Source: Argyresthia goedartella (Eukaryota; Arthropoda; Insecta; Lepidoptera; Argyresthiidae). Taken from it: a DNA stretch of 64,000 bases. The notes under the pieces were generated by a model. The model made no database searches. It was given only the letters and a program-made list of their open reading frames with translations, and was not told the DNA's origin. The stretch lies in the NCBI GenBank assembly GCA_949825045.1, contig OX463808.1, forward strand, positions 32,239,674-32,303,673, written 5' to 3'. The first letter of the stretch is position 1, and each line of letters starts with the position of its first letter. Made by a program: the position numbers and the translations under genes. Shown here one piece after another: positions 1 through 10,877 of this stretch.

Positions 1-71
1 GTCAGGATCCGCCCCATTTCCTTTCCTCATTTTCGTCATGCAGAACTGATTATTTCGATTGAAAAGTTAAG
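1..71 (+). repeat. Intronic repeat, left copy
   Basis: This sequence starts GTCAGGATCCGCCCC and recurs at 62662-62732 in the same orientation with only a handful of differences. Here it lies about 165 bp upstream of the terminal exon of a serine protease. The right copy lies downstream of the Asp/central exons of a second protease copy, so both could be the same ancestral intron. It could instead be a dispersed repeat that landed in both places. Confidence 0.7.
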
Positions 72-237
72 TTTCCACATTCTGATGACGATCCAGTGCC
101 TACGTTAATTTTACTGTACTATCCATCTTGGAAGTATGCGGCAGTAGCACTAGACGTCTTTCTATTATACTGAAAAGATGATGGTGATTAATGTATGCCC
201 ATATAGGTAAGTGATGCTAAATCTCTGTGTATTCCAG

Positions 238-397
238 CGGTGACTCCGGTAGCTCGCTTATCGTCAGGGGCTACATCCAAATCGGTATCGTCTCCTTCAA
301 GATCCCAAAACTGCGCAAAGACCTGGTGGTCTACACAGATACTGCCAAATACCTGAAATGGATACAAACACATACAGCAACTTTAAACTGTAATTAA
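238..397 (+). CDS. Serine protease, terminal exon (3' end of a gene that starts left of the window)
   Basis: This is the last exon of a chymotrypsin-family (S1) serine endopeptidase, probably secreted. The exon opens after a good 3' splice site (TGTGTATTCCAG ending at 237). Its first base completes a split codon, then it reads GDSGSSLIVRGYIQIGIVSF, with GDSG carrying the nucleophilic serine, and later VYTDTAKYLKWI, the usual C-terminal helix motif of the family. The stop is TAA at 395-397. The His and Asp exons must lie to the left, outside the window. Its phase (one leading base) exactly complements the last exon seen in the related copy at 61426-62183, which ends with two bases. AATAAA at 510-515 is a plausible polyadenylation signal. 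The exon has no internal stop, so this copy may be functional. Confidence 0.85.
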
Positions 398-858
398 TTA
401 CGCGTTTTACCTTCTTTTTACAAATAATTAGATAAGTAAATCACATCAATCAGATATTTTGTCAAGCCGAAGTATTATCTCTACAAAGTGGCAAAAGTTT
501 AATGATTCTAATAAAAATATATTAAGATATTAACTACGAGTATATGTTACCCTTTTAAAGTTGACGGTCGATAAAAGTTTCGTATATATTTCTTTAAGTA
601 ATTTAGTCACAAATTTTCTATTAAGGGGTCACGCAAAAAACTCATAAAAATGCCACTTTTTTCGTAAGCAAATAAATGTCTTTATTAGTGTATGATGCGG
701 TAATTTTGGTGAGGTTCGTTTCATTCAATTTCCATTTTCATCCAAGTTCTAAATTCATCCAAAGCCCATTTTATCCAATTCCTATTTTTTCCCAATTTAT
801 AAAATTCCCTTTTCATCCAGTTCCCATTTCATCCAATACTTGAAAATCACGCCTTTTG
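398..858. other. Protease 3' UTR and AT-rich flank
   Basis: No coding signal is visible. There are AATAAA motifs at 510-515 and 671-676 that could serve the upstream protease gene. Around 715-840 the motif TTCATCCAA/TTCCCATTT recurs imperfectly several times, a degenerate short tandem region. Confidence 0.6.
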
Positions 859-1178
859 TCAGATGGGGTGGCAGAGGCATAATTTTACATAATATAACAC
901 TTTTATCAAAATTTTGCCGCTGTCAAAATTAGTGACATCTGTCGAAAATTGTGACACCTGTAAAATATAGTTAGTCAAAAAATTGTGACATCTGTAAAAA
1001 AAAACACTGTTAAAAATTATGACAGCTGCCAAACTTTTAAAATATATTATTATATATAATGAAAATTTTGACAGCTGTCACGATTTTTGACAGATGTCAC
1101 TATTTTTGTCAGATATAGGTATTTTTGACAGATATGTTGCCTGGCATGGCTGTGCCTTGCCTCTGCTAATCCATCTGA
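859..1178. mobile_element. Foldback MITE with TGACAGCTGTCA motifs
   Basis: The two ends are inverted copies: TCAGATGG..GGCAGAGGCA at 859-879 pairs with the reverse complement of 1158-1178, and the match continues inward through TAGTGACATCTGTC. The element is about 320 bp, has no coding capacity and folds into a long hairpin. Its arms carry repeated TGACAN(C/A)TGTCA palindromes, with a perfect TGACAGCTGTCA at 1069-1080 and TGACAGATGTCA at 1088-1099. No clear target-site duplication was found. Confidence 0.7.
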
Positions 1179-1381
1179 TAAATCAAAATTTTTCGCGCCA
1201 GCGTGCGTCGCTAAAACCTCATTTGAATCTAAGTATCATAATTGTTTGCGGAGCGAAGCTTGCTAAGAACGGCGAGGGGTAAAATAGCTTGTGGCTGAAA
1301 AACGCGCCAACCGCACGATGCGTGGAATTGTTTGGTACAGTTCGCATAAAGTAATAAAAATCTGGGCAATAGGATAACCGT

Positions 1382-1403
1382 TGTAGTAGTAGTAGTAGTA
1401 GTA
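1382..1403. repeat. (GTA)n microsatellite
   Basis: About seven uninterrupted GTA units occur in non-coding sequence. Confidence 0.9.
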
Positions 1404-1613
1404 AGGGTTAATTATACCACACGCGCCAACCCTCAAACCATTCTATAGACTCTCATATTAACAAAGGTAAGGTACTCATGGTTCCGACTGAAAATCAGTA
1501 CTACAGCTCTACTGTAGCATTAAATAGTGAGTTGACGCCATTTCACTAACGAAACATGCGTACATCATCATGTATTATCTTTATGTACCTATGTATTTTC
1601 TTCAATTTAACCT

Positions 1614-2059
1614 ACCGGGTAGTGACCCTGCCTACGTAGCTGACGGTCTTGGGCTTGAATCCCGGTAAGGGCAAATATTTGTGTGATGAACATGAATATA
1701 TGTTTTTTATGCCCGATTTCACCAACAGTTAAAGGACACTTAGCTCTTTTTCTTAGCTGTCTAGAGATTTTTTCGGTGGCCGGACTCTTATATTTAGGTG
1801 GTCTCCAAGGAGCCTAGATGACCCTTACACTTAGGGAAAATCAAAACAACCGCTAGGTGGCTACTGAAAGAAATAAAGTCTCCCCTAAAAGATAGGGATC
1901 GTTGGTGAAATCGGCCCTTGGATTTTTTGTTTGTATTGACATAAGAATTTATTTCTATTAAATATATCGTCGTCTTATTAGTTCCCATAAACACACAAGC
2001 CATATTGAGCTTACTATGGGCCTAATTCTATTGGTAAGATTGTCATTTTACAATAATAA
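1614..2059 (+). mobile_element. tRNA-derived SINE (lepidopteran type), split by a MITE
   Basis: A box-B-like GGGCTTGAATCCCGG (about 1650-1664) is followed by GTAAGGGCAAATATTTGTGTGATGA-type sequence. After the insert the body resumes with ATATATCGTCGTCTTATTAG, a GAGCTTACTATGGGCCTAA stretch and an AATAATAAT tail. I recall this order of blocks as a very common lepidopteran SINE. The body is interrupted at 1711-1917 by a MITE. Divergence in box A and box B suggests an old, inactive copy. Confidence 0.65.
1711..1917. mobile_element. MITE inserted in the SINE
   Basis: The element is about 207 bp with terminal inverted repeats GCCCGATTTCACCAAC (left) and GTTGGTGAAATCGGCCC (right), 13 bp of them perfectly complementary. 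It has no coding potential. It splits the surrounding SINE, so it is younger than the SINE. Confidence 0.7.
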
Positions 2060-2061
2060 TA

Positions 2062-2291
2062 CACTGACGAGCAATGAAAAAGTTCCACCCACAAATGCCG
2101 ACAAACACCCATCCATTTTTTTTAAACATTTAATTTAAAATTTGAACACAATATTTACGTTTTTAATTGGTAATATTCTGATGCGCTGTTAAATGTACTT
2201 TAATATTGCAGACGGCGTCATTGAGCTAGCCTTTCTCGTTTAGGAGTAATTTGGTGCTATGTCACTGGAACTTTTTAATTGTTCGTCAGTG
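2062..2291. mobile_element. Tc1/mariner-like MITE
   Basis: A 230-bp non-coding element has near-identical ~27-bp inverted ends starting CACTGACGAGCAATGAAAA on the left, with the right end being its complement with two or three changes. It is flanked by TA on both sides (2060-2061 and 2292-2293). A TA duplication with CACTG-type ends is the signature of Tc1/mariner transposition. It sits directly at the AAT tail of the SINE. Confidence 0.75.
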
Positions 2292-2293
2292 TA

Positions 2294-3889
2294 TTACCAT
2301 AACTTCGTGTTACTTTGCTGTCATTGAAACTTTCCTGTTGATGTACTTGTGTATTTTGTATTGAATAAACGTATGTCTATGTCTATGTCTAACTTAACTC
2401 AACTTATAACGACATAACATAACTCAACTAAACAAAACTTAAGGAATTTTCAGGTATATTCTTTTTAGCAATGCTGCCATTGGGTCATTGTATTTCTTTC
2501 GAGACTTTTTATGATATGATATATAAAATATGATGATATTTTATATTTTCTGTCCAACTTGAGGTCGCACAAATTTCTGTTTTTTACGGCCTTCGTTTGG
2601 TTTTAGCGGCAGCAAAATCGGCCGATTTTCGCATTTTATGAATGAATAAATGTCTATAGGTCCGTCGGGAAAGGAATTAAACGAAATGTTCAACGAGTCG
2701 CCTAAAGTTGTCTTGACAAATGATTAAGGCATCCTATAAATATTTTTTTTCGTTTTCTGTGCGTAAAATTACTTAAAATTGTATAATAATCAGTGGTCGG
2801 AATTTGTTGATAGTGTTTTAACATATATCCCATAAATTCGGGATCAAAAACCTAACCGTAACCGTAAAAGGAGTGTTTCCCCTCCCATCTTCGAGTTCCA
2901 TCATCAGACCAGCTCGATGGTATGATTATCAGTGACCTATTTTGAATTTTTGCGTCCTGGACCTACAAGATTTGCCTCCCTTTATTTTTGCCCCTCTAAG
3001 AATAGAAGCAAATTAATTGAAAATAATTAATGATAAAATGTATTTCTACTAGTTAATCAATTAGAAATATTTAAATTCATCTTCACATTTGGGCACCGGA
3101 GTGGCAGCCGTCGAGAGTCACTATTGAGTAGTACCAGGGCGAAAATTGTAGCTGTCGAGGCAGAAAAAGTTTAAATGGCAAAATGGCACATTCAAATTCA
3201 CTTTTGGATAGCGGGGCGAGAGCTGTCGAGGCGGAGCAAGATCTCAATTTCGTGTACCCGAGCGAAATTTTTCGAGACGATAATTGTCAGTACGGTAAAA
3301 TATCTTATTGAATTTTACATATCGATACCGGGGCGGAAGCCGTCGAGCCGGCATTATCTAAAATTTTAGTGCCAAGGCGAAAATTTTGAGGCTGCGTCAA
3401 ACTCAATATTTCTTTGTAGCTGTTTATTACATATACTTAGCAAACGTCATTTTTGCCCCTTTTCTACATTGGACTACTATGGGAGAAGCAGGGCGAAAAA
3501 ACCCCCACAGATTGATTTTTAAACCTCCTTTAAAAAATAGTGATTATTTATTGAATTTCTTTACTCATTTAATTTACAATATTCTATCCATATACGCTTC
3601 GCTAAAATACATTCAAACATCAATAAAAAATATAAAACATCAACAAATAAAATTAACCGAATAAAACGCAGCGGGACATTTTCGTGCCAAAATTAGTTGT
3701 GTTTAACTAATAAAAATAATACAATATTAAATATTATAAGTAATAACAACGAATATATAATTACAAAATGAATAGCAGCTACTTCTATGTTGAGTTAGAT
3801 TAACCCCATACAGTCCCGTCATTTAAGTAATCGTGACTGTATGAGGTAAATACTTTTATCTACTCACGTATCATAAACCCTCCTTACTG
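2294..3889. other. Intergenic; short repeats only
   Basis: There are no credible genes. A (TATGTC)n run lies at 2371-2390. Between about 3090 and 3345 a GC-rich motif of the form ACCGGGGCGAAAGCCGTCGAG recurs about four times at irregular spacing in AT-rich DNA. A small inverted repeat (CCCCATACAGTC / GACTGTATGAGG) lies near 3803-3846. The short open frames here show no family motifs. Confidence 0.55.
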
Positions 3890-4551
3890 TGTCACGTCTT
3901 TGAAAGTAAGCGTTAGCCATGGGTGCGAATCTCGGCAGCCTCGGCTACTCTATCTAGGGTTGTGGGTTCGAATCACTGTGTTCTTACCTGCCTAGAGGGT
4001 GACATCCCGAAGGTACGGCTGGCAAGGAAAGAAGGTTTACGCTCTAGAGTTATATTCAAGAAATCCTACGGGTACAAAATAGCTAAGGGGGCGTTATAGC
4101 CTAACCTACATAACCTTGATACATAAATGCTTCGCTCTTCAGCGGCTGGGTCTCTTTCCGGCGTAAGGGCGAAGGTATACGACCTTAACGCTGGCAGCGA
4201 GGTGCAGCTTCAATGGGCAGTCCTGGCGGCGTGGGTCCTCCACTCGGGCAGCAGCTACTGTAAGGACCGGGCTCCAAAATGCAGGTCTTCGACTGGTACC
4301 GGGGGCGATGATAATGCACGACGTCCGTCTTGTCTCGAGGTTCGCGTAGAACTGTCCCGACTCTATGCTCGACTCCCTCCAAGCGGCGCGCTCCGCTTGA
4401 AAAACATGGCCTCCACGCATCGCGTGATGTCTTTCAGCCAATCGCCGAGCATAATATCAAATCGGGAGGGCGAGTGCCCCTCTCGCCCCGCCGATTCATG
4501 ACGCCAACTGCACAGCCAATCCGAAGCTTGTGAAGACTCAGTTTGAATATA
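3890..4551 (-). mobile_element. Truncated LTR (solo), copy 1
   Basis: It begins TGTCACGTCTTTG on the + strand and matches the LTR at 14636-15421 almost throughout, until CAGTTTGAATAT at 4551, where unrelated LINE-tail sequence begins. It contains two TTCGAAT-like box-B motifs. The longer open frames on both strands here are conserved only because the LTR itself is repeated. No internal element sequence adjoins it, so it is a solo or truncated LTR. Confidence 0.6.
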
Positions 4552-4790
4552 ATGAAATGTTTAATGAAATGAAATAATGAAATGTTTATTCGTCAACTTA
4601 CATCAATAAAAACATTTAAGTGGTGAATGCGCAAGAGGGTAGCTGTAAAATTGGATCATCATTGGAAACCACGATAGGCGAAAACCTGTGTTGTGATTTC
4701 CAGCGCCTTCCCGTCCAAATAGGTTGGGTTGCGCACACTGAGTAGTCACTGGGTACAATATCGATTAAATTCGAACTTAATTTACTTACT
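4552..4790 (-). other. Probable LINE 3'-end scrap
   Basis: The stretch starts with AATGAAATG repeats (tail-like for a minus-strand element) and is then non-coding. I see no conserved domain. It lies between the truncated LTR and the AAT tail of the next LINE. Confidence 0.35.
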
Positions 4791-5817
4791 TATAATAATA
4801 ATAATAATAATAATCGTTTATTTACAGAAATAAATGTACATTACAAGCTTGTTTAGCAGGGTAAACAAGGGATGTATCGCTACTCCCTAAAATAGGGCGA
4901 ACCCTGTGTTTTAGGATAAGTTGCTGCTACTTCCCACAAGAATAAATGCCTGCAAAAGTGTACTCTAATGAGTACCTCCCCAACTGGAAATGCAGTATCG
5001 TAAGAGTGATTCACATAATGCCACATATATCCTTTTCATCAGAAGCGGTTCAGCCACATGTCTAAGACCCTTAAAGATATAAGTCAGTTTCCTAACCTTG
5101 GAGCTGAGCATTTGAATGTGAATTTGGAAATTTAGGTAAGCATCGAGCATGATACCTAGATATCTCATTGAGGATGTCCCTTCTAAGGGCCCACAGCCGC
5201 AGAAGCCAGCAACAGAATCAGCACACTCATGAGCAACTAAGCTGAAATCATTTGTTGGTTGGGTTGAGTTATTAATCGAGAAGGTAATGTATTTGGTTTT
5301 TGCAGTATTCAAAGTTAAAATATTTTGTTGTAGCCAATCTACGACTTCATTGAAGCCAGCTTGTGCACAGGAATTTACCTCTTCCCAACATGAACCCGAG
5401 AAAAGTAATGCGGTATCATCGGCATATGCCACAATTTTGCATTGGGGCAACTCAAGGCAACAGAGCTCATTTATGTAGATTGTGAATAGAGTACGTCCAA
5501 GAATGCTGCCCTAAGGGACACCCCAATGGACTGATTGAGTGGAACTTGTGTGTTCACCTATTTTTACACATTGCAGCCTATTGCTTAAGTAGCTCCTAAA
5601 AAGCTCAAGCTGTATGCCTCTGATACCTATTTTTTCTAGTTTTGTTATAAGGAGGTCAACGGAGACCGTGTCAAATGCCTTGGCCAGATCAAGAAAGATA
5701 CCCAGACACCTCCTTTTATCATCAAGGTTTTCAGCAACATACCTTGTGAGCTCATGGACTGCATCAGATGTGGATCTGCCAGAACGAAAACCGAACTGAT
5801 TGTTCGATAAAATTGAA
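4791..5817 (-). pseudogene. LINE A: RT domain fragment (CR1/Jockey group)
   Basis: This is a 5'-truncated non-LTR retrotransposon. Its tail is a (TTA)n run (complement at 4791-4814). Reading right to left it shows an RT finger block (FGFRSGRSTSDAV), motif A ([12 protein letters not shown]), an SYLSNR block, motif B/GVP-GSILG, motif C AYADDTALLFSG, and the C-terminal YLGIMLD / SSWGG region. The glutamine of the GVPQG motif is replaced by TAG near 5510, so the frame is broken. The longest open piece is 4965-5450. The 5' end is lost at about 5817 inside the RT, with AT-rich DNA beyond. Confidence 0.8.
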
Positions 5818-6164
5818 TATTATTTAAGGTAGTATACTCTGATTAAGAGGGCAAGTTAATGTGTGGAGAATATTTTAGGTAGGTACTTGTTACGTTAAGT
5901 GGTATATAAAGTAGATACAATTTTTGTATATTATAATATGAATATAATATGTATATACCTATATGTAATGATAATTATAATAGTAATAGAAAAATAATTG
6001 GTAGAATATTATTAAGAATAATAAATATTTACATAGATATTTATTTAAAATTAAATATTATGTAAATACATAAAATTGTACATGTATTATTAAATATCAT
6101 ACATTAGCAGTTGGTATGTCGTAATATTTGATATAAATTGATTTATTGCAATCCGTTCTACTTT
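5818..6164. other. AT-rich spacer
   Basis: About 350 bp of very AT-rich sequence; no gene, inverted repeat or family motif was recognised. Confidence 0.6.
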
Positions 6165-6447
6165 GAAAATGAAAATGAAAATGAAAATAATTTATTGCCA
6201 TAAGGTAATACAGTGTTGCAGAATTGCTGATCCTTACACTAGGCAAAGCCTGTCTCGTGAGGAAGGAAATAAACATTTAATAAACCTTATTTACGGCGGA
6301 CATAATAATATAACATTTAGAATTGAAGATTGAGAACATTGGTTAATTAATTAATTGAAGATTAAGATCATTAATTTAAATTTAAATGCCATAAAATAAA
6401 CAATTACATTACATTATTAAATTACAGTTTTGTAGAAGTCGAAATTT

Positions 6448-6550
6448 TTGTGTTTGCGTATGTGTGATGGCGTGTGTGTGTGTGTGTGTGAGGGAGGATG
6501 TGTGAAGGTGTGCGCGGGTGAGTGTGTGTGCGGGTATGTGCGTGTGTTTG
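6448..6550. repeat. GT-rich microsatellite region
   Basis: An imperfect (GT)n stretch with GC and GA interruptions, in the 3' UTR of LINE B. Confidence 0.85.
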
Positions 6551-8495
6551 ATCTGCCATATTAGACCGCAATCAGTGCTTCTGTGCCATCGTAATCCATG
6601 CTATTTAACCAAAAAAGAACTTTTCTTTTAGCTTCCCTTATTGTACATTGTTTTATTTCGCACTCTTTCACTACGATGTTGTATATGTGAGTATGCAAGA
6701 ATGGTGCAAATCGGCGAGCATAAGCGGTAGTTACGGAAGGTTTTGAAATTATAAATACTCTTTTTGACAGAAGCCGTTCATATTCAACACTATTAAGAAT
6801 TTTTCTTTGGTACATCAACACTACCTTTAAGATAAAGAGTTTTCTTAGACTCAACACTTTGCTTTCCTCATATAGTAAAGTAGTGGGGTACATGCGAGGT
6901 TTTTTGTGCATTACTTTTAGTACTGCGTGCTGCGCTCTTTCCACTGCCAACATGTAAGACTTAGAAGATCCTCCCCAACAACTGATGCAGCAGGTGAGGA
7001 CGGATTGGCACAGTTCTAGATATACCAGATTTAACGTTTCCTTCAGAGCACCTCCCCACAGTGATTTCATTATGTAAATAATTTTGCGTACCCGAGCTGC
7101 GAGTGTACTCAGATGTTTTTTAAATGTGAGTTTCTCATCAAGCACTATTCCCAAATATTTGATTTCACCGTCTCTGATGATTAATTCACAGTTACAATTT
7201 CCGGACGACTGGTTGCAGGTATGGATTTGTATGTTAAAATGTGATTTTGGTTGGGAAGCTTTTGTCTTTTGAAAACATACGAGTTTTGTCTTAGAGGCAT
7301 TAAGTATAAGTAGATTTTTTGACAGCCAAGTAGCGATTTCTGAAATACCGGTAGTTGCTTTTTTTTTAAATAAATCCCAGGTAGAATCGTTGTAAATTAT
7401 TGCAGTGTCATCAGCATAATATAGTTTCAGCTTTCAGAAGTGGGGATATGGTAGTGGAAACATCGTTCATGTAAACAAGGAACAGGGTTGGGCCCATGAT
7501 ACTGCCTTGTGGAACTCCGAATTGAACCGGCAGAGGAGAACTCATTAGTTCTCCTATCTTAGTAACCATTTTCCTGTTGCTGAGGTAGCTGCGAAACCAG
7601 TTCAAAGCCACGCCCCTAACTCCTATGTTTTCTAGCTTTTTCAGCAAGATTGGAACAGACACCGTGTCGAATGCCTTAGCTAGATCTAAAAAGACTCCAA
7701 CTCAGCACCGTCCCTTATCTAAGTTATTTGTTACTGTCTTCATTACTCTAGAAATAGCGACCTCTGTTGATCTTCCCCTCCGGAAACCAAATAGAATGGG
7801 CGACAGTAAATCATTGGTTTCCAAGTATTTGCACAGACGTCTGTGGACAACTTTTTCTAATATTTTTGAGAGGATACTCAGAAGTGACATTGGTCGAAAA
7901 TTACAAGGGGTAGTTTATCCCCAGACTTAGGAATTAGAGTTGGTGAGGCAATTTTCCATGACAGCTCAAAAATTCCTTGTGAATTTGTAAGGTTACATAA
8001 ATGTGTAAGAGGTTTTGTTATACACAAATTGATTTGTTTTAAGAGTGTTGGTTTGAGTCCGTCTAAACCGGGAGCACTCTCGTTCTTCTATTGAGATATG
8101 TAGTCGCTAATTTCGCTTTCATCGGTGGGAAACATGAAAAATTAATGTGAAGAGAATTCTCAGAGACCAGAGCTTTTTCCGATTGGTTAGTTTTAGTTAG
8201 AATCTCATTTGCTAACTTTTCGCCTACTGAGGCATAATATTGATTGCAATCGTGAATAGAGTCGAAAGGTGTCGATTTGGCTGTAAGAAATGACATCGGT
8301 GCCATCGATTTCTATGTGTTTAATTCGCATATACTTTTTATAGCGCTCCAGAGCTTTTTAGGGTTTTTTTTAGTATCATTTAACAGTTTATTTTCATATT
8401 GTGCCGTAAGTTTGTGCAGTAAATCATTACAGAAGTTGCGATATCTTAGATTAATTAGTTTGGCTATTTCATCTTTAGGGTATTTTCTACATTTA

Positions 8496-8545
8496 TGATG
8501 GAGTTTGTCTCTGTGTTTCATTAAACACAGAGACAAACTCCATCA
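8496..8545. repeat. Near-perfect palindrome, 23-bp arms, 4-nt loop
   Basis: Arms 8496-8518 and 8523-8545 are exact complements around the loop CATT. It lies in the linker of LINE B. The right arm looks like an inverted copy of the left arm added to otherwise ordinary LINE coding sequence, because the LINE reading frame makes sense without it. Confidence 0.9.
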
Positions 8546-9065
8546 CACATCTTATGAGTCCCGCTGTTATCCAAGGCTTGAGGTTAAATTTAGATCTATT
8601 AACGTTCCTGATAGTAATATTATTTTGTATGACCTTATGGAGCTTTTTAGATAAGAACTCGGTAGCTATTGATACGTTCGAATTAAGTATAATATCCGAC
8701 CAGTTCATGTATTCCAGTTCTTCAATTACTGCTGAATAGTTGACTTTTGACAATTTGTCTTTTAGTATTTTTTTGGTAAAATTTGGTCTGCAATCTAACA
8801 GCTGTGAAGTCGTGATCAGTGACTGACGTTTGGCACACTATTGACGCTGCTTGATGCTTATTTTTATTAGTATGTGATCAAGGCAGGAATTTTCTCTAGT
8901 AGGTAAAGTAATAGCATGTATAAGCTTGTGCTCCGCGGTTTTACATAGGTAATCTGCTTTAAAGTCGTTTGATGTATCAGCAGACAAAAAGTCTAAGTTT
9001 ATGTCAACTGCCAATATAATGTAAGGAAAGTTATTGTTTTCTTGTAATATTTCTTCGAGGAAAGT

Positions 9066-10559
9066 CGCCGTCTTTTTTAGGGGCCAGATGAAGAGCTGAT
9101 GCCCATGGTGAATCTGATGGACGTGCAGTCCCGTCGCGTAACATGTCATCAAACTGGTCTTTTGCAATTCTAAGACGATCGGGCGCGAGCCGTCGTGGCC
9201 TGCAAAATACTGGTGGGCCACCTGTCGTTCGGATATAATGCATGGTTGAATGTTTTATCTCGCGATTTATCCCTGATTGTTTGGTGAGGCTGGGGTATTG
9301 TGTCAGTAGCTTGTGGTACTCACTATTTCCTGTAATAACTTTGATGCTGGAAAGTTGACAGTTGCTGGCCGACCCTGCTGATGACATCGTTGTTAGACTG
9401 TCTAGTAATCGGCTGTTCCTGCAATCAATCAAAAGACTGTAATGCGCAATAAAATCAGCGCCGATGATAGGTCTATCCACATTGGCCACTACAAAATTCC
9501 AGGTAAAATCTCGTCGTAAACCTAGGTCAAGATGCATAGTCATTGTTCCATAGTTGTCTATAACAGCCTATTAAATATTGCACCTAAGAGTTTTTCTCTG
9601 TGACAAATAGGCGACTCGTTGCTGGCTGACAGTCGTTTGTCGCCTCTATTGACTGTCGCGGAAGTTTCCTGGCTTAAAGTTGCAGGGTAGAACGCATTTA
9701 CGCGCTTTTTCACCAAAGCAATCATGGTACCAACACATACCTGGTGTTCTGCTCTGGCTCCGACCCCTGCTTCTTGATCACGACGCACCGGTTCTGCATG
9801 TGGAGTGACCACGTCTACCCTCGTGCAATGATAACTGTGCGATTTGTTGCGTAAGTTCTGTTCTATGCGTGACGTAATCATCTCCTCTAACCTGCTCACT
9901 AATCCATCGAAATTGTTCGACGAAGTACTTGCGACCTGCTGCGATGGAGAGTGTGATACCGCCTCGCAAATTTTATCTGCCAGTTCTGCCACGTCATCCA
10001 GGATGCTGGTGGTCTGCGAAGCAATGATGGCTTGAACGTGCGTCGGCAAACGACTCGACCAAAGGCTGCGTTGAAATTCATCTGGAACTACTTGTTTTGC
10101 CAAGGTCCTCAAATGACGTAAAAATTGCGATAGCTTTCTGTCGCCTAACTCTTCATGAGTTAGCAGTTGGCGTGTGCGTTGTTCGCTTGAAATCGAAAGT
10201 CGTTTTATTAATTCTTCCTTCAGTTTAGGATACTTATCAGTTCTCGGCGGACTCGTTATAATATCTTTTACCTCACGTGCAAACTTGTGGTCCAGTTGCG
10301 CAACTACCATATAAAACATTGTCGCGTCATCTTTGGTACAGGAGATTTTAAATTGGGCTTCTGCTTGAGCGAACCAAATTTCTGGATCTTCCGACCAAAA
10401 AGGTGGTAGTTTCACTGCAACACGCTCGACGGCAGCGGTCGGGTTATCTTGAGAAGCAGGTTTCGTAATACTGTCCTCGCCGCCGGTTGAGCCATTGTTG
10501 CTATCCGAGTTAGAAGGCAGCGACATGTTGTAGTTGTAATATTCGCGTCTTGGGGTCAC
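9066..10559 (-). pseudogene. Ty3/gypsy gag, protease remnant and start of RT
   Basis: Gag starts at the ATG around 10559 and shows the common arthropod gag signature LPPFWSEDPEIWFAQAEAQF and later VAQLDHKFAREVKDII. The usual C-terminal CWYHDCFG..KC..PC motif is present near 9690-9740 but in another frame, so a frameshift precedes it. The protease is partial: the DTG core is missing and only IGADFIAHYSLLID and downstream residues remain (9543-9400). The RT begins with SPWASALHLAPKKDGD and then stops abruptly at about 9068, fused to LINE B. All open frames are on the minus strand downstream of the LTR at 10564-10877. Confidence 0.8.
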
Positions 10560-10561
10560 CA
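10544..10561 (-). other. Primer binding site of the truncated gypsy
   Basis: On the minus strand TGGTGACCCCAAGACGCG begins two bases after the LTR end. Its position and TGG start fit a tRNA primer site. The tRNA was not identified. Confidence 0.55.
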
Positions 10562-10563
10562 GA

Positions 10564-10877
10564 TGTGGGGAATACTACGGTGAGTTGAAGAAAAGTCAGG
10601 ATCCCCACATAAACTGTGTATTGAGTTCAATAGCAGTATGAGCACGGTAAATTGCGTAAAGCTAGCGAGCGTGAGAGTAGCGAAAAAGCGACGTAGGTCC
10701 GGCGTGGAAGCGAATCGGTAAGCCACTGGCACGGGCGCACGCAGACTGGGAGCCGGTTCCTCGGCGCGACCTTACGCACCTCCTCACGCCCCGCGGTGCC
10801 TGGACGTGTCGTGGACTCGCAGCTCCAGCGCGCTGCATTGTGGGCGATGCACAAACTGCAAGTGCAGTGCCGCCACA
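10564..10877 (-). mobile_element. 5' LTR of the truncated gypsy element
   Basis: It is about 314 bp, beginning TGTGG and ending CCACA on the + strand. On the element strand it starts TGTGGCGGCACTG and ends TTCCCCACA, directly followed by the primer site and gag. It is inserted in the RT region of LINE C (INELC.. at 10878 onward). The partner LTR is absent because the element is truncated in RT. Confidence 0.6.

Larger units (their letters stand above)
6165..9068 (-). pseudogene. LINE B: endonuclease C-terminus, linker and RT, decayed
   Basis: A minus-strand non-LTR element with a (TTTTCA)n tail (complement at 6165-6188) and a CA-rich 3' UTR (6448-6550). From the 5' side it has an AP-endonuclease C-terminal part (AVDINLDF, then SCLDHILIK) at about 9060-8830, a linker at 8753-8063, RT fingers at 7890-7702, motif A and [19 protein letters not shown] at 7662-7411, and the thumb/C-terminal region with WGG at 7154-6561. 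A one-base shift just before the YADD motif (about 7420-7440) separates the RT into two frames, and other shifts occur in the linker. It is truncated in the endonuclease at about 9068, where it abuts a gypsy fragment. Confidence 0.8.

Noticed and set aside
4127..4533. Overlapping 65-124-codon frames on both strands
   Set aside because: They coincide with an LTR copy and reappear in the second LTR; no protein motif.
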